NCBI GenBank assembly: GCA_031413115.1
Contig: JANOEH010000124.1
Coordinates: 1 to 15,010 of the forward strand
Reading direction: 5' to 3'
Origin: JANPEF01 sp031413115
GTDB taxonomy: Bacteria; Eisenbacteria; RBG-16-71-46; DASYSL01
DNA: 15,010 nucleotides
Below the pieces are notes generated by a model that was not told where the DNA came from, made no database searches, and saw only the letters and a program-made list of their open reading frames with translations. Both the position numbers and the translations under genes were made by a program. The first letter of the stretch is position 1. The number at the start of each line of letters is the position of its first letter. Below are positions 7,750-14,133 of the stretch, piece by piece.

Positions 7750-7857
7750 TCGCACAGGACGTTGGAAAAGGATTGAGGCGGCAGCGGACGCAGTCGTCCC
7801 GCAAGGGGCGGGTCTCGTGGGGAGTACGCAGTCGTTGGCAGAAGTGCAGGGCAGCAA

Positions 7858-7873
7858 CCGGTTTCTTCACCGG
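7858..7873 (+). other. Small stem-loop between receptor gene and small exported protein gene
   Basis: CCGGT (7858-7862) and ACCGG (7869-7873) form a 5-bp stem with loop TTCTTC. A second weak stem, CCCGC/GCGGG, lies near 7798-7812. Neither has a T-run, and no good promoter was found between 7750 and 7924, so the downstream gene may be read through from the receptor gene. Confidence 0.25.
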
Positions 7874-7924
7874 AATCGGCGATCGCGACGTCGGTTCCAT
7901 GCAATCACCCGCAGGAGGTGCACC

Positions 7925-8443
7925 ATGCGCGCAGTGCGTTCCTTGATCCTGACTCTCGTTCTCGTGGCGGGCTTCGCCGGCGCCGCGTCGGCGCAGTACG
8001 ACAACACCCCCGGCACGTATACCAACGTCGGCGTCGGCATCGTTCCTGCGGCCCTGCCGCCGGGTTCGTTGCCGAGCGACTTGCCGGAGCTCGGTCCCAA
8101 CCTGTACCGCGGCACCTTGATCGTCATCCGCAATCTGGACAATTCGTACACGGTCAGCTACCAGGGCGAGACGGAGCAGCGAGCGAAGCTCAACGTCAAC
8201 GCGCTCTTCGCCAGCGACTGGGTGGGGATCAAGCGCGGCTCCCTCGTCGTCGGCACGTCGCTGGAGAGCGATGTGATCACCGGCATCGACGGGGCGAACC
8301 TGCTGACCGCAAATATCAACGGTGTCGGCACGGTCGCTGGCGCATTCCAGCGTGTCATCGCCAAGTTCTCGGGCGACGGCTCGTCGTATCCGCCGTCGCT
8401 GACGCAGTTCAAGGTCAACCCGGCGCCGGGCTTCCTGCGCTAG
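7925..8443 (+). CDS. Small exported protein of unknown function
   Basis: I do not recognise this 172-residue protein. It has a clear signal peptide (MRAVRSLILTLVLVAGFAGA, with cleavage after ASA before QYD), so it is periplasmic or secreted. The mature part (about 149 residues) is poor in charge and rich in Gly, Val, Asn and Thr. Alternating strands such as YRGTLIVIRNLDNSYTVSYQG suggest a small beta-sandwich or barrel. There is no Cys in the mature part and no lipobox. The ATG start is well supported by AGGAGG at 7913-7918. It lies 175 bases after the TonB receptor, in the same direction, and is followed by a strong terminator, so it may be the last gene of that unit and a partner of the receptor. 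It uses more A/T-ending codons than its neighbours, for example AAT ATC AAC GGT near 8311. Confidence 0.8.
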   Translation: MRAVRSLILTLVLVAGFAGAASAQYDNTPGTYTNVGVGIVPAALPPGSLPSDLPELGPNLYRGTLIVIRNLDNSYTVSYQGETEQRAKLNVNALFASDWVGIKRGSLVVGTSLESDVITGIDGANLLTANINGVGTVAGAFQRVIAKFSGDGSSYPPSLTQFKVNPAPGFLR

Positions 8444-8477
8444 GCCGAACCCGCATCATGCACCAGGCAGCAGAGCC

Positions 8478-8512
8478 GGGGGCGGGGCCGCGAGGCCTCG
8501 CCCCTTCGCTTT
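8478..8512 (+). terminator. Intrinsic terminator after the small exported protein
   Basis: GGGGCGGGGCC (8479-8489) pairs with GGCCTCGCCCC (8494-8504) as an 11-bp stem with one G-U pair, closed by a GCGA (GNRA) tetraloop and followed by TTCGCTTT. It lies 35 bases after the stop codon. The stem is strong and the T-tract is interrupted but present. Confidence 0.75.
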
Positions 8513-8538
8513 GCCCGGGCTTCGTTTCAGGGTAGAGT
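8511..8538 (+). promoter_or_regulatory. Candidate promoter for the glycoside-hydrolase-like gene (possible leaderless mRNA)
   Basis: TTGCCC (8511-8516) and TAGAGT (8533-8538) are 16 bases apart, each matching 4 of 6 consensus bases. The -10 box ends only eight bases before the ATG at 8547, so transcription would begin at or just before the start codon. The -35 box begins where the preceding terminator's T-tract ends. Confidence 0.45.
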
Positions 8539-8546
8539 CCGGCACC

Positions 8547-10211
8547 ATGCGCCATCACTCGCGACTCCCTGCTCGTTCGCGCGGTACGGGCCCGGCTCGT
8601 CGCCTCGCCCTGCTCACGGCCATGCTGCCCTTCCTGCTCGCGCCCCCTCTGGTCGAAGCCGCCGCGCGGCTCTCTTCATTCCAGATCGGCGGCTACTGCA
8701 TCTCCTGGGCCTACCGTGAACCGACCTGGCTCGTTGCCCTCGACGATGCGGGGCTCGACTATGTCCACAATCTCGATCACCACTTCGACTCGAAGTTCGG
8801 TCTGGAAGCTGTGCGCCTGCTCGATTCCCTGCGCGTTGCTCGACCCGGCTTCGGACTCAAGGCGGTCGTCAGTCTGTCGCAGACCGATCCCGCGCACGAG
8901 GCGTTCTCGACGCTGGCCGACGTCTCCCCGGCGGCCCTCGCGCGCGTCGCGCGCACGCTGCGACCCGGCGGCGGCTACAACAGCGAGTCGATCCTCGGTT
9001 GGAACCTGGCCGACGAGCCTTGCTCGAAAGCCGACTTCGATCGCCTGGGTGTGGAGGCGCGGTACCTGCGCGCCCGCCCCGAGACGGCGACCCGGATCCC
9101 CATGGTGAATCTCTATCCGATCCTCGATGCGGGTGGACCGGAGTGCTACCAGGCGGGATTCCGAACCGGGCGTGATCGCCGCAACGCCTACGCGGCCTAT
9201 TGCGATGCGTGGCTCGGCCAGTTCGACGACGAGGAGGAGCCGGCCCCGGTCCTCTCCTTCGATCACTACCCGTTCCACGGACCCGGGCTCTCCCTGCGGG
9301 ATTTCTCCGAGAACCTGGCGATCGCAAGCGAGCGCGCACTGCACCATGGTCGGCCCGGCCTGCGCGTTCCCCTCTGGGTCGTCGTGCAGTTGTCGCCGTA
9401 CAAGGACAAGGGAAAGCCGTACGCCGACACCCCGACGGTCGCCCACACGCGGTGGCAAGCCTGGTACGCCGTCGCCTACGGTGCGAAGGGAATCTCGTAC
9501 TGGACGCTGTTCCCGAGCGGGGCGCCCGAGGGGCCGCGATACGATGTCGGGCTGTTCGACGAGCAGGGGCGCCCCGGCCCGCGCGTCGACGGCATCCGCG
9601 CGCTCAATGCGCAGCTCCATGCGCTGGGACCGACGCTCACGCAACTCGATCCGGTCGAGGTGTGGCACGGCCGGGCCGGGTCAGGGGCCGGCTACGAAGT
9701 CGACACGGATTGGGGGGCGGTCGGATTCTCGCGGCCGGTGACGCAGGCGACGATCGAGCCGATCACGGGGGGCGGAGGACAGGCTGACGACCTCGTGTTC
9801 TCCCAGCTTCGGCACGCGAAGACGGGCGACGACTACTTGTTTGTAATGAACGCGAATCTCTCCCGACCACGCTCGTTTCGGCTGCGGCTCGCCGCCCGGG
9901 CCGACACGGTCGAACGCATCGATCGGAGGACGGGCCGCGCGGTCCGAGTCGGCCTGGGCCTCGACGAATTGCTGGTCAAGTCGCTGGGTCCGGCCGATGC
10001 CGAGCTCTTTCGGATCGTCGACAGGGTGGTCGAACCCATCCCGGATGTGCTCGAGATCCACGAGGATGGAACCCGTCGTTCATTCCGGACATCCCAGGGG
10101 ATCCTCACGGTGGATCGGGCCACGGGGGCCCGTACCCGGGAGACGGCGCTCGTCGGGCGCCCGGCCACCGGCCTCAAGGCCACGCCGGCAGGGGTCGTCG
10201 CGGCCGATTGA
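8547..10211 (+). CDS. Exported TIM-barrel glycoside-hydrolase-like protein
   Basis: The 554-residue protein has an Arg-rich N-terminus followed by a hydrophobic stretch (LALLTAMLPFLLAPPLVEA, about residues 20-38) consistent with a signal peptide. Residues 45-340 look like a (beta/alpha)8 barrel: YCISWAYREPTW at the first strand, GWNLADEP (residues 151-158, with Asp156 and Glu157 where clan GH-A enzymes keep the acid/base Glu), SFDHYPFHGPG, PLWVVVQLSPY (Gln281) and AKGISYWTLFP (Trp319). A beta-rich C-terminal region follows (VMNANLSRPRSFRLRL and after), as in carbohydrate-active enzymes with a sandwich domain. I cannot assign a CAZy family. No second catalytic Glu is evident, so a retaining mechanism is not demonstrated. 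No Shine-Dalgarno precedes the ATG, which fits the leaderless promoter. The stop overlaps the -35 box of the next operon. Confidence 0.7.
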   Translation: MRHHSRLPARSRGTGPARRLALLTAMLPFLLAPPLVEAAARLSSFQIGGYCISWAYREPTWLVALDDAGLDYVHNLDHHFDSKFGLEAVRLLDSLRVARPGFGLKAVVSLSQTDPAHEAFSTLADVSPAALARVARTLRPGGGYNSESILGWNLADEPCSKADFDRLGVEARYLRARPETATRIPMVNLYPILDAGGPECYQAGFRTGRDRRNAYAAYCDAWLGQFDDEEEPAPVLSFDHYPFHGPGLSLRDFSENLAIASERALHHGRPGLRVPLWVVVQLSPYKDKGKPYADTPTVAHTRWQAWYAVAYGAKGISYWTLFPSGAPEGPRYDVGLFDEQGRPGPRVDGIRALNAQLHALGPTLTQLDPVEVWHGRAGSGAGYEVDTDWGAVGFSRPVTQATIEPITGGGGQADDLVFSQLRHAKTGDDYLFVMNANLSRPRSFRLRLAARADTVERIDRRTGRAVRVGLGLDELLVKSLGPADAELFRIVDRVVEPIPDVLEIHEDGTRRSFRTSQGILTVDRATGARTRETALVGRPATGLKATPAGVVAAD

Positions 10212-10236
10212 CGTTCGCCTCCGGGGGCGGTAAAGT
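10208..10236 (+). promoter_or_regulatory. Sigma-70-type promoter of the acyl-CoA mutase operon
   Basis: TTGACG (10208-10213, 5 of 6) and TAAAGT (10231-10236, 4 of 6) are separated by 17 bases, the best promoter match seen in the window. The -35 box contains the TGA stop of the preceding gene (10209-10211). Transcription would start near 10243, about 49 bases before the meaB ATG. A 7-base inverted repeat (CCGGGGG 10221-10227 / CCCCCGG 10264-10270) flanks the -10 and start site and could be an operator. Confidence 0.6.
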
Positions 10237-10291
10237 TCAGCCCATCAAGGACTTCGCCGTTCACCCCCGGCCCGGAGAGAGCCTCGCCTCC

Positions 10292-11284
10292 ATGCCCGTG
10301 CCCGCTGCTGCCACCCCGGTCGAACTCGCGGCCCGCGCCTTCGCCGGCGACCGGGTCGCGCTGGCGCGCTCGATCTCGCTGGTGGAGAATGAGGCGTCCG
10401 CGGCCGAGGCGATCCTCGCGGCCGCGTTTCCGCGTACCGGGCAGGCCGTGCGCATCGGCATCACGGGCCCCCCGGGCGCCGGGAAGTCGACGCTCACCGC
10501 CCAGCTGGCGAAGGTGTACCGCGCCGCGGGACGCACGGTCGCGATCGTGGCCGTCGATCCGACGAGCCCATTCTCGGGTGGCGCATTGCTCGGCGATCGT
10601 GTGCGGATGTTCGCGCTGGCCGGCGACGACGGCGTCTTCATCCGCTCGATGGCCTCGCGCGGCTCGCTCGGCGGGCTCGCCGGCACGACGTCCGACGTGT
10701 GCGACGTGCTCGAGGCCGCCGGCTTCGAGCGCATCCTGATCGAGACCGTGGGCGTGGGGCAGAGCGAGCTCGAGGTGGCCGAGGCGGCCGACACGACGCT
10801 GGTCGTGCTGGTGCCCGAGTCGGGCGACGCGGTGCAGGCGATGAAGGCCGGACTGATGGAGATCGGCGACGTCTTCGCCATGAACAAGGCCGATCGCGAG
10901 GGCGCCGAGCGCGCCGCGCAGGCGATCCGCTCGATGATCCACCTGGGCACGCGCCGCGACGAGTGGGAGCCGCCCGTGTGCCTTACGGTGGCGCAGACCG
11001 GGCAGGGGGTCGAGGAACTCGACGCGACGCTGGCACGGCACCTCGACCACCTGGCCGCCCGCGGCGGGCTGGTGAATCGCCGTCGCCGCCGACTGGCCGA
11101 GCGCATCGATGCGCACATCGCGGCCCGGCTGAAGTCGCGTTCCCTCGCCCGCGTGCCGCAGGCGCGGCGCGACGAGATCCTGGTCCGCGTCGAGGAACGG
11201 CGGATGACGCCGTCCGACGCGGCCCGTACGCTGTTCGACGAAGCCTGGCCCGACGAGGCCGCGTCCACGAGGAGCACGCCATGA
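10292..11284 (+). CDS. meaB: MeaB-family G-protein chaperone of a B12-dependent acyl-CoA mutase (ArgK/LAO type)
   Basis: This 330-residue P-loop GTPase belongs to the MeaB/ArgK/MMAA family (G3E/SIMIBI class). Members gate delivery of adenosylcobalamin to the mutase and remove inactivated cofactor. The Walker A motif is GPPGAGKST (residues 59-67). The VDPTSPFSGGALLGDRVRM block, IETVGVGQSE (Glu151 to Glu159) and the guanine-specificity motif NKAD (198-201) are all present. The C-terminal helical region with repeated Arg is the usual dimerisation arm. I chose ATG 10292 because SISLVEN then falls about 27 residues in, as in the family. GGAGAG (10274-10279) lies 12 bases upstream, a little far. 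The TTG at 10208 is in frame but forms the promoter. The stop overlaps the mutase start as ATGA, supporting a joint function. Confidence 0.92.
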   Translation: MPVPAAATPVELAARAFAGDRVALARSISLVENEASAAEAILAAAFPRTGQAVRIGITGPPGAGKSTLTAQLAKVYRAAGRTVAIVAVDPTSPFSGGALLGDRVRMFALAGDDGVFIRSMASRGSLGGLAGTTSDVCDVLEAAGFERILIETVGVGQSELEVAEAADTTLVVLVPESGDAVQAMKAGLMEIGDVFAMNKADREGAERAAQAIRSMIHLGTRRDEWEPPVCLTVAQTGQGVEELDATLARHLDHLAARGGLVNRRRRRLAERIDAHIAARLKSRSLARVPQARRDEILVRVEERRMTPSDAARTLFDEAWPDEAASTRSTP

Positions 11285-13029
11285 CCGAGCGCACGACCCC
11301 CGCCGCAGCGACCGCCCCCGGCGCGCCTGTCGGCCCGACCGCCGGCGCGGGCAACCCGCTGTCGCCCGAACTCGAGCGCATCGCCCGCGCGCAGGCCGAG
11401 TGGGCCGCACGCACGCCGGCGCGCTCGAAGGTGGAGCGCGACGACCTCTTCGAGACGATCTCGGGCGACAAGGTGAAGGCGCTGTACACGCCGACCGACC
11501 TCGCCGGCTTCGACTACGAGCGCGATCTCGGCTTCCCCGGCGAGTACCCGTACACGCGCGGGATTCGCCAGTCCGGGTATCGCGGTCGGCTGTGGACGAT
11601 GCGCCAGTTCGCCGGCTTCGGCAGCGCGGCGGACACCAACCAGCGCTTCCACTACCTGCTGGCGCATGGGCAGGACGGCCTGTCGACTGCGTTCGACGTG
11701 CCGACCCTGATGGGCTTCGATTCGGACGACCCGCGCTCGCTCGGCGAGGTCGGCGTCTGCGGCGTGGCCATGGACTCGATCGTCGACATGGACACCCTGT
11801 TCAAGGGCATCGACCTGACCAAGGTCACCACGTCGATGACGATCAACGGGCCGGCCGCGATCGTCTGGGGGCTGTTCCTGGCCAACGCCGAGCGGCAGGG
11901 CGTGGCCCTCGAGAAGCTGGGCGGCACGCTGCAGAACGACGCCTTCAAGGAGTTCATCGCCCAGAAGTGCTGGTGCTTCCCGCCGCGCCCGGCGGTGCGG
12001 CTGGTCGTCGACTCGGTCGAGTTCGCGACTCAGCACATGCCGAAGTGGAACTCGATCTCGATCTCGGGCTACCACATCCGCGAGGCGGGCTCGACCGCGG
12101 CGCAGGAACTGGCGTTCACGCTCAAGGATGGTTTCACCTACGTCGAGGAATGCATCAAGCGCGGCCTGGACGTCGACACGTTCGCGCCCCGGCTATCTTT
12201 CTTTTTCAATGCGCACCTCGACTTCTTCGAGGAGATCGCCAAGTACCGCGCGGCCCGCCGCATCTGGGCGCGCCACATGCGCGACGTGTACAAGGCCAGG
12301 AAGCCCGAGAGCTGGCTGATGCGCTTCCACACGCAGACCGCCGGCTGCTCGCTGACCGCGCAGCAGCCCGAGAACAACATCGTGCGCACCGCGATCGAGG
12401 GGCTGGCCGGCGTGCTCGGCGGCACGCAGTCGCTGCACACCAACTCGATGGACGAGACGCTGGCGCTGCCGTCGGACAAGGCGGTGAAGATCGCGCTGCG
12501 CACGCAGCAGATTCTCGCCTACGAGATGGGCCTGACCAACACGGTCGACCCGCTCGCCGGCTCGTACTACGTCGAGAGCCTGACCAACCGCATCGAGCAG
12601 CAGGCCGAGGAGCTGTTCAAGGAGATCGACGCGCAGGGCGGCACGATCGAGGCGATCGAGAAGGGCTGGTTCCAGCGCGAGATCCACCAGGCGAGCTACC
12701 GCTACCAGCTCGAGGTCGAGCGCAAGGAGCGGATCATCGTCGGCGTCAACGACTTCGTCGAGAGCGACGAGCAGATCGACATCCCGATCCTGCAGATCGA
12801 CCCGCAGGTCGAGAAGGACCAGGTCGCGGCGCTCAAGCAGATGCGCGAGTCGCGCGACAACGACCTGACGAAGCGCCGCCTCGCGGCGCTCACCGAGGCC
12901 GCGGGCGACACGGCGAAGAATCTCATGCCCCCGATCATCGCCGCCGCCGCGGCCTACGCGACCGAAGGCGAGATTCGCAACGCGATGCGCGTCCACTTCG
13001 GCGACTACCACGAGCCGGCCGAGTTCTAG
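11281..13029 (+). CDS. B12-dependent acyl-CoA mutase catalytic (large) subunit, isobutyryl-CoA mutase-like active site
   Basis: The 582-residue protein is the TIM-barrel subunit of the methylmalonyl-CoA mutase family, without the C-terminal B12 domain, which is encoded separately next door. Conserved blocks are YPYTRG (89-94), RLWTMRQFAGFG, STAFDVPTLMGFDSD, MPKWNSISISGYH (catalytic Tyr264-His265), FAPRLSFFFNAH, SLTAQQPENN and GGTQSLHTNS. The substrate-reading residues differ from true methylmalonyl-CoA mutase: Phe110 stands where that enzyme has Tyr89, and Gln228 where it has Arg207. Phe plus Gln is the isobutyryl-CoA mutase pair. Ala137 replaces the Asp117 of 2-hydroxyisobutyryl-CoA mutase. 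These alignments were made by eye from remembered family sequences. It probably rearranges the carbon skeleton of a non-carboxylated acyl-CoA. The first 25 residues are an Ala/Pro/Thr/Gly-rich extension. GAGGAG (11269-11274) lies six bases before the ATG. Confidence 0.93.
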   Translation: MTERTTPAAATAPGAPVGPTAGAGNPLSPELERIARAQAEWAARTPARSKVERDDLFETISGDKVKALYTPTDLAGFDYERDLGFPGEYPYTRGIRQSGYRGRLWTMRQFAGFGSAADTNQRFHYLLAHGQDGLSTAFDVPTLMGFDSDDPRSLGEVGVCGVAMDSIVDMDTLFKGIDLTKVTTSMTINGPAAIVWGLFLANAERQGVALEKLGGTLQNDAFKEFIAQKCWCFPPRPAVRLVVDSVEFATQHMPKWNSISISGYHIREAGSTAAQELAFTLKDGFTYVEECIKRGLDVDTFAPRLSFFFNAHLDFFEEIAKYRAARRIWARHMRDVYKARKPESWLMRFHTQTAGCSLTAQQPENNIVRTAIEGLAGVLGGTQSLHTNSMDETLALPSDKAVKIALRTQQILAYEMGLTNTVDPLAGSYYVESLTNRIEQQAEELFKEIDAQGGTIEAIEKGWFQREIHQASYRYQLEVERKERIIVGVNDFVESDEQIDIPILQIDPQVEKDQVAALKQMRESRDNDLTKRRLAALTEAAGDTAKNLMPPIIAAAAAYATEGEIRNAMRVHFGDYHEPAEF

Positions 13030-13051
13030 GCCCCGGAGAACCGAGCCCACC

Positions 13052-13459
13052 ATGGACCAGAAGATCCGCGTGCTCGTTGGCAAGCCGGGCCTCGATGGCC
13101 ACGACCGTGGCGCCAAGGTCGTCGCCGCGGCGTTCCGCGACGCCGGCTTCGAGGTGATCTACACCGGACTGCACCAGACGCCCGAGCAGGTCGTCGAGGC
13201 AGCGATCCAGGAGGACGTCGACGTGGTCGCGCTGTCGATCCTCTCGGGCGCCCACATGACCCTGTTCCCGGCGATCCAGGACCTGCTCGTCGCCAAGGGC
13301 GCGACCCACATGCTGCTGACCGGCGGCGGGATCATGACCGCGCAGGACATCGACGTCCTGTCGAAGCGGGGGATCGGCAAGCTGTTCGGTCCCGGCAGCC
13401 CCACGACCGACGCGATCGCCTACGTCAAGGAGTGGTGCGCCGCGCATCCGCGCGCATGA
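13052..13459 (+). CDS. Cobalamin-binding (small) subunit of the acyl-CoA mutase
   Basis: This 135-residue protein is a free-standing B12-binding Rossmann domain that pairs with the upstream catalytic subunit. It carries the base-off/His-on signature DGHDRG (Asp15-x-His17-x-x-Gly20), where His17 ligates cobalt from below. It also has the matching S-x-L in ALSILSG (Ser62, Leu64) and the TGGGI turn (Gly91-93). The size equals that of separate small subunits in two-subunit acyl-CoA mutases (isobutyryl- and 2-hydroxyisobutyryl-CoA mutases and archaeal methylmalonyl-CoA mutases). The ATG start is 22 bases after the large-subunit stop, with GGAG at 13035-13038, rather far upstream. The stop overlaps the next gene's start as ATGA. 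Confidence 0.93.
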   Translation: MDQKIRVLVGKPGLDGHDRGAKVVAAAFRDAGFEVIYTGLHQTPEQVVEAAIQEDVDVVALSILSGAHMTLFPAIQDLLVAKGATHMLLTGGGIMTAQDIDVLSKRGIGKLFGPGSPTTDAIAYVKEWCAAHPRA

Positions 13460-14133
13460 GCGCAACCCGCCCGTTCGTGGTCGCCCTGTCGGGCTCGCCG
13501 CGCGCGGGCTCGAACGTGGACCTGCTGGTCGAAGCCGCGTTGCTGGGGGCGAAGGAGGCCGGCGCCGACACGCTGCACCTGGCCGCGCGCGACCTCTCGT
13601 TCCGCATGTGCCAGGCGTGCGGGCCCGACCCGGTCGAGGACGGCGGCGACTGCATCTTCCACGACGACATGGATCGCGTGTACGCGGCCCTGGCTCGCGC
13701 CACCGGCGTGCTGGTCGCCACGCCCGTGTTCTTCAGCGGGGTCTCGGCGCAACTGAAGGCGGTGATCGATCGCTGCAACTGTGTCACGCCGGTCGTTGTC
13801 GGGGAGGATGGGGCTGCTGTGTTTCGGCGGCGAAGAGCGCGCACTCGTAGGGGAGCGGCGATCATTGTGCTTGGTCCGACGGACACCGAAGAACCCTCGC
13901 GCCTGACGGCGCGTGGGTTCTTGTCATGGATCGGCAGTCGCCTGCTCGAGACCATGGTCTGGCGGCACGGCGACGTGGAATTGGGCGCGGTCGCGCGCGA
14001 TCCTGCCGCGCTCGCCGAAGCCCGCGCCCTGGGCGCCCGGCTCGCCGGCCCGCCGCTCGATCCCGGCGTGACGCCTGCGGGCGGCGCGACCGGCACGATC
14101 ACCGGCACGCACATCTCCGGAGGAACTCCATGA
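13456..14133 (+). CDS. NAD(P)H-dependent FMN reductase / flavodoxin-like oxidoreductase
   Basis: The 225-residue protein has the flavodoxin-like fold of the FMN_red family (PF03358). SGSPRAGSNVDLLVEAAL near the N-terminus is the FMN-phosphate loop. A CQACGPDP segment follows, then ATPVFFSGVSAQLKAVIDR, the isoalloxazine-side loop and helix of this family, and a third strand GAAIIVLGPTD. The C-terminal tail is Gly/Thr/Pro-rich and probably disordered. It likely reduces free or bound flavin with NAD(P)H in the cytoplasm. The ATG overlaps the stop of the B12-binding subunit, so the two are probably co-translated, and a role in cobalamin reduction is possible but unproven. Codons from about 13795 to 13938 end in A or T far more often than elsewhere in the gene, and the palindrome at 13889-13922 lies in that patch. 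The stop overlaps scoA as ATGA. Confidence 0.82.
   Translation: MSATRPFVVALSGSPRAGSNVDLLVEAALLGAKEAGADTLHLAARDLSFRMCQACGPDPVEDGGDCIFHDDMDRVYAALARATGVLVATPVFFSGVSAQLKAVIDRCNCVTPVVVGEDGAAVFRRRRARTRRGAAIIVLGPTDTEEPSRLTARGFLSWIGSRLLETMVWRHGDVELGAVARDPAALAEARALGARLAGPPLDPGVTPAGGATGTITGTHISGGTP
13889..13922. repeat. 34-base near-perfect palindrome inside the flavin reductase gene
   Basis: AAGAACCC (13889-13896) pairs with GGGTTCTT (13915-13922), a T-T mismatch follows, then CGCGCC (13898-13903) pairs with GGCGCG (13908-13913) around a TGAC loop. Fourteen of 15 arm positions pair. It resembles a bidirectional intrinsic terminator or a REP-type repeat but sits within an open coding frame. No second copy was seen in this window. 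Confidence 0.6.

Noticed and set aside
3067..7857. Very long minus-strand open frame of 1596 codons
   Set aside because: It is antisense to four well-supported genes and its translation is a low-complexity Arg/His/Pro/Glu mixture. Long shadow frames are expected at this GC content.
10208..10291. Upstream TTG extension of meaB
   Set aside because: The TTG is the -35 box of a good promoter and the extension lies in the predicted 5' untranslated region. The family alignment starts after ATG 10292.
11281..13459. Assignment as 2-hydroxyisobutyryl-CoA mutase because of Gln228 and the separate 135-residue subunit
   Set aside because: That enzyme has Ile and Asp at the positions that are Phe110 and Ala137 here.
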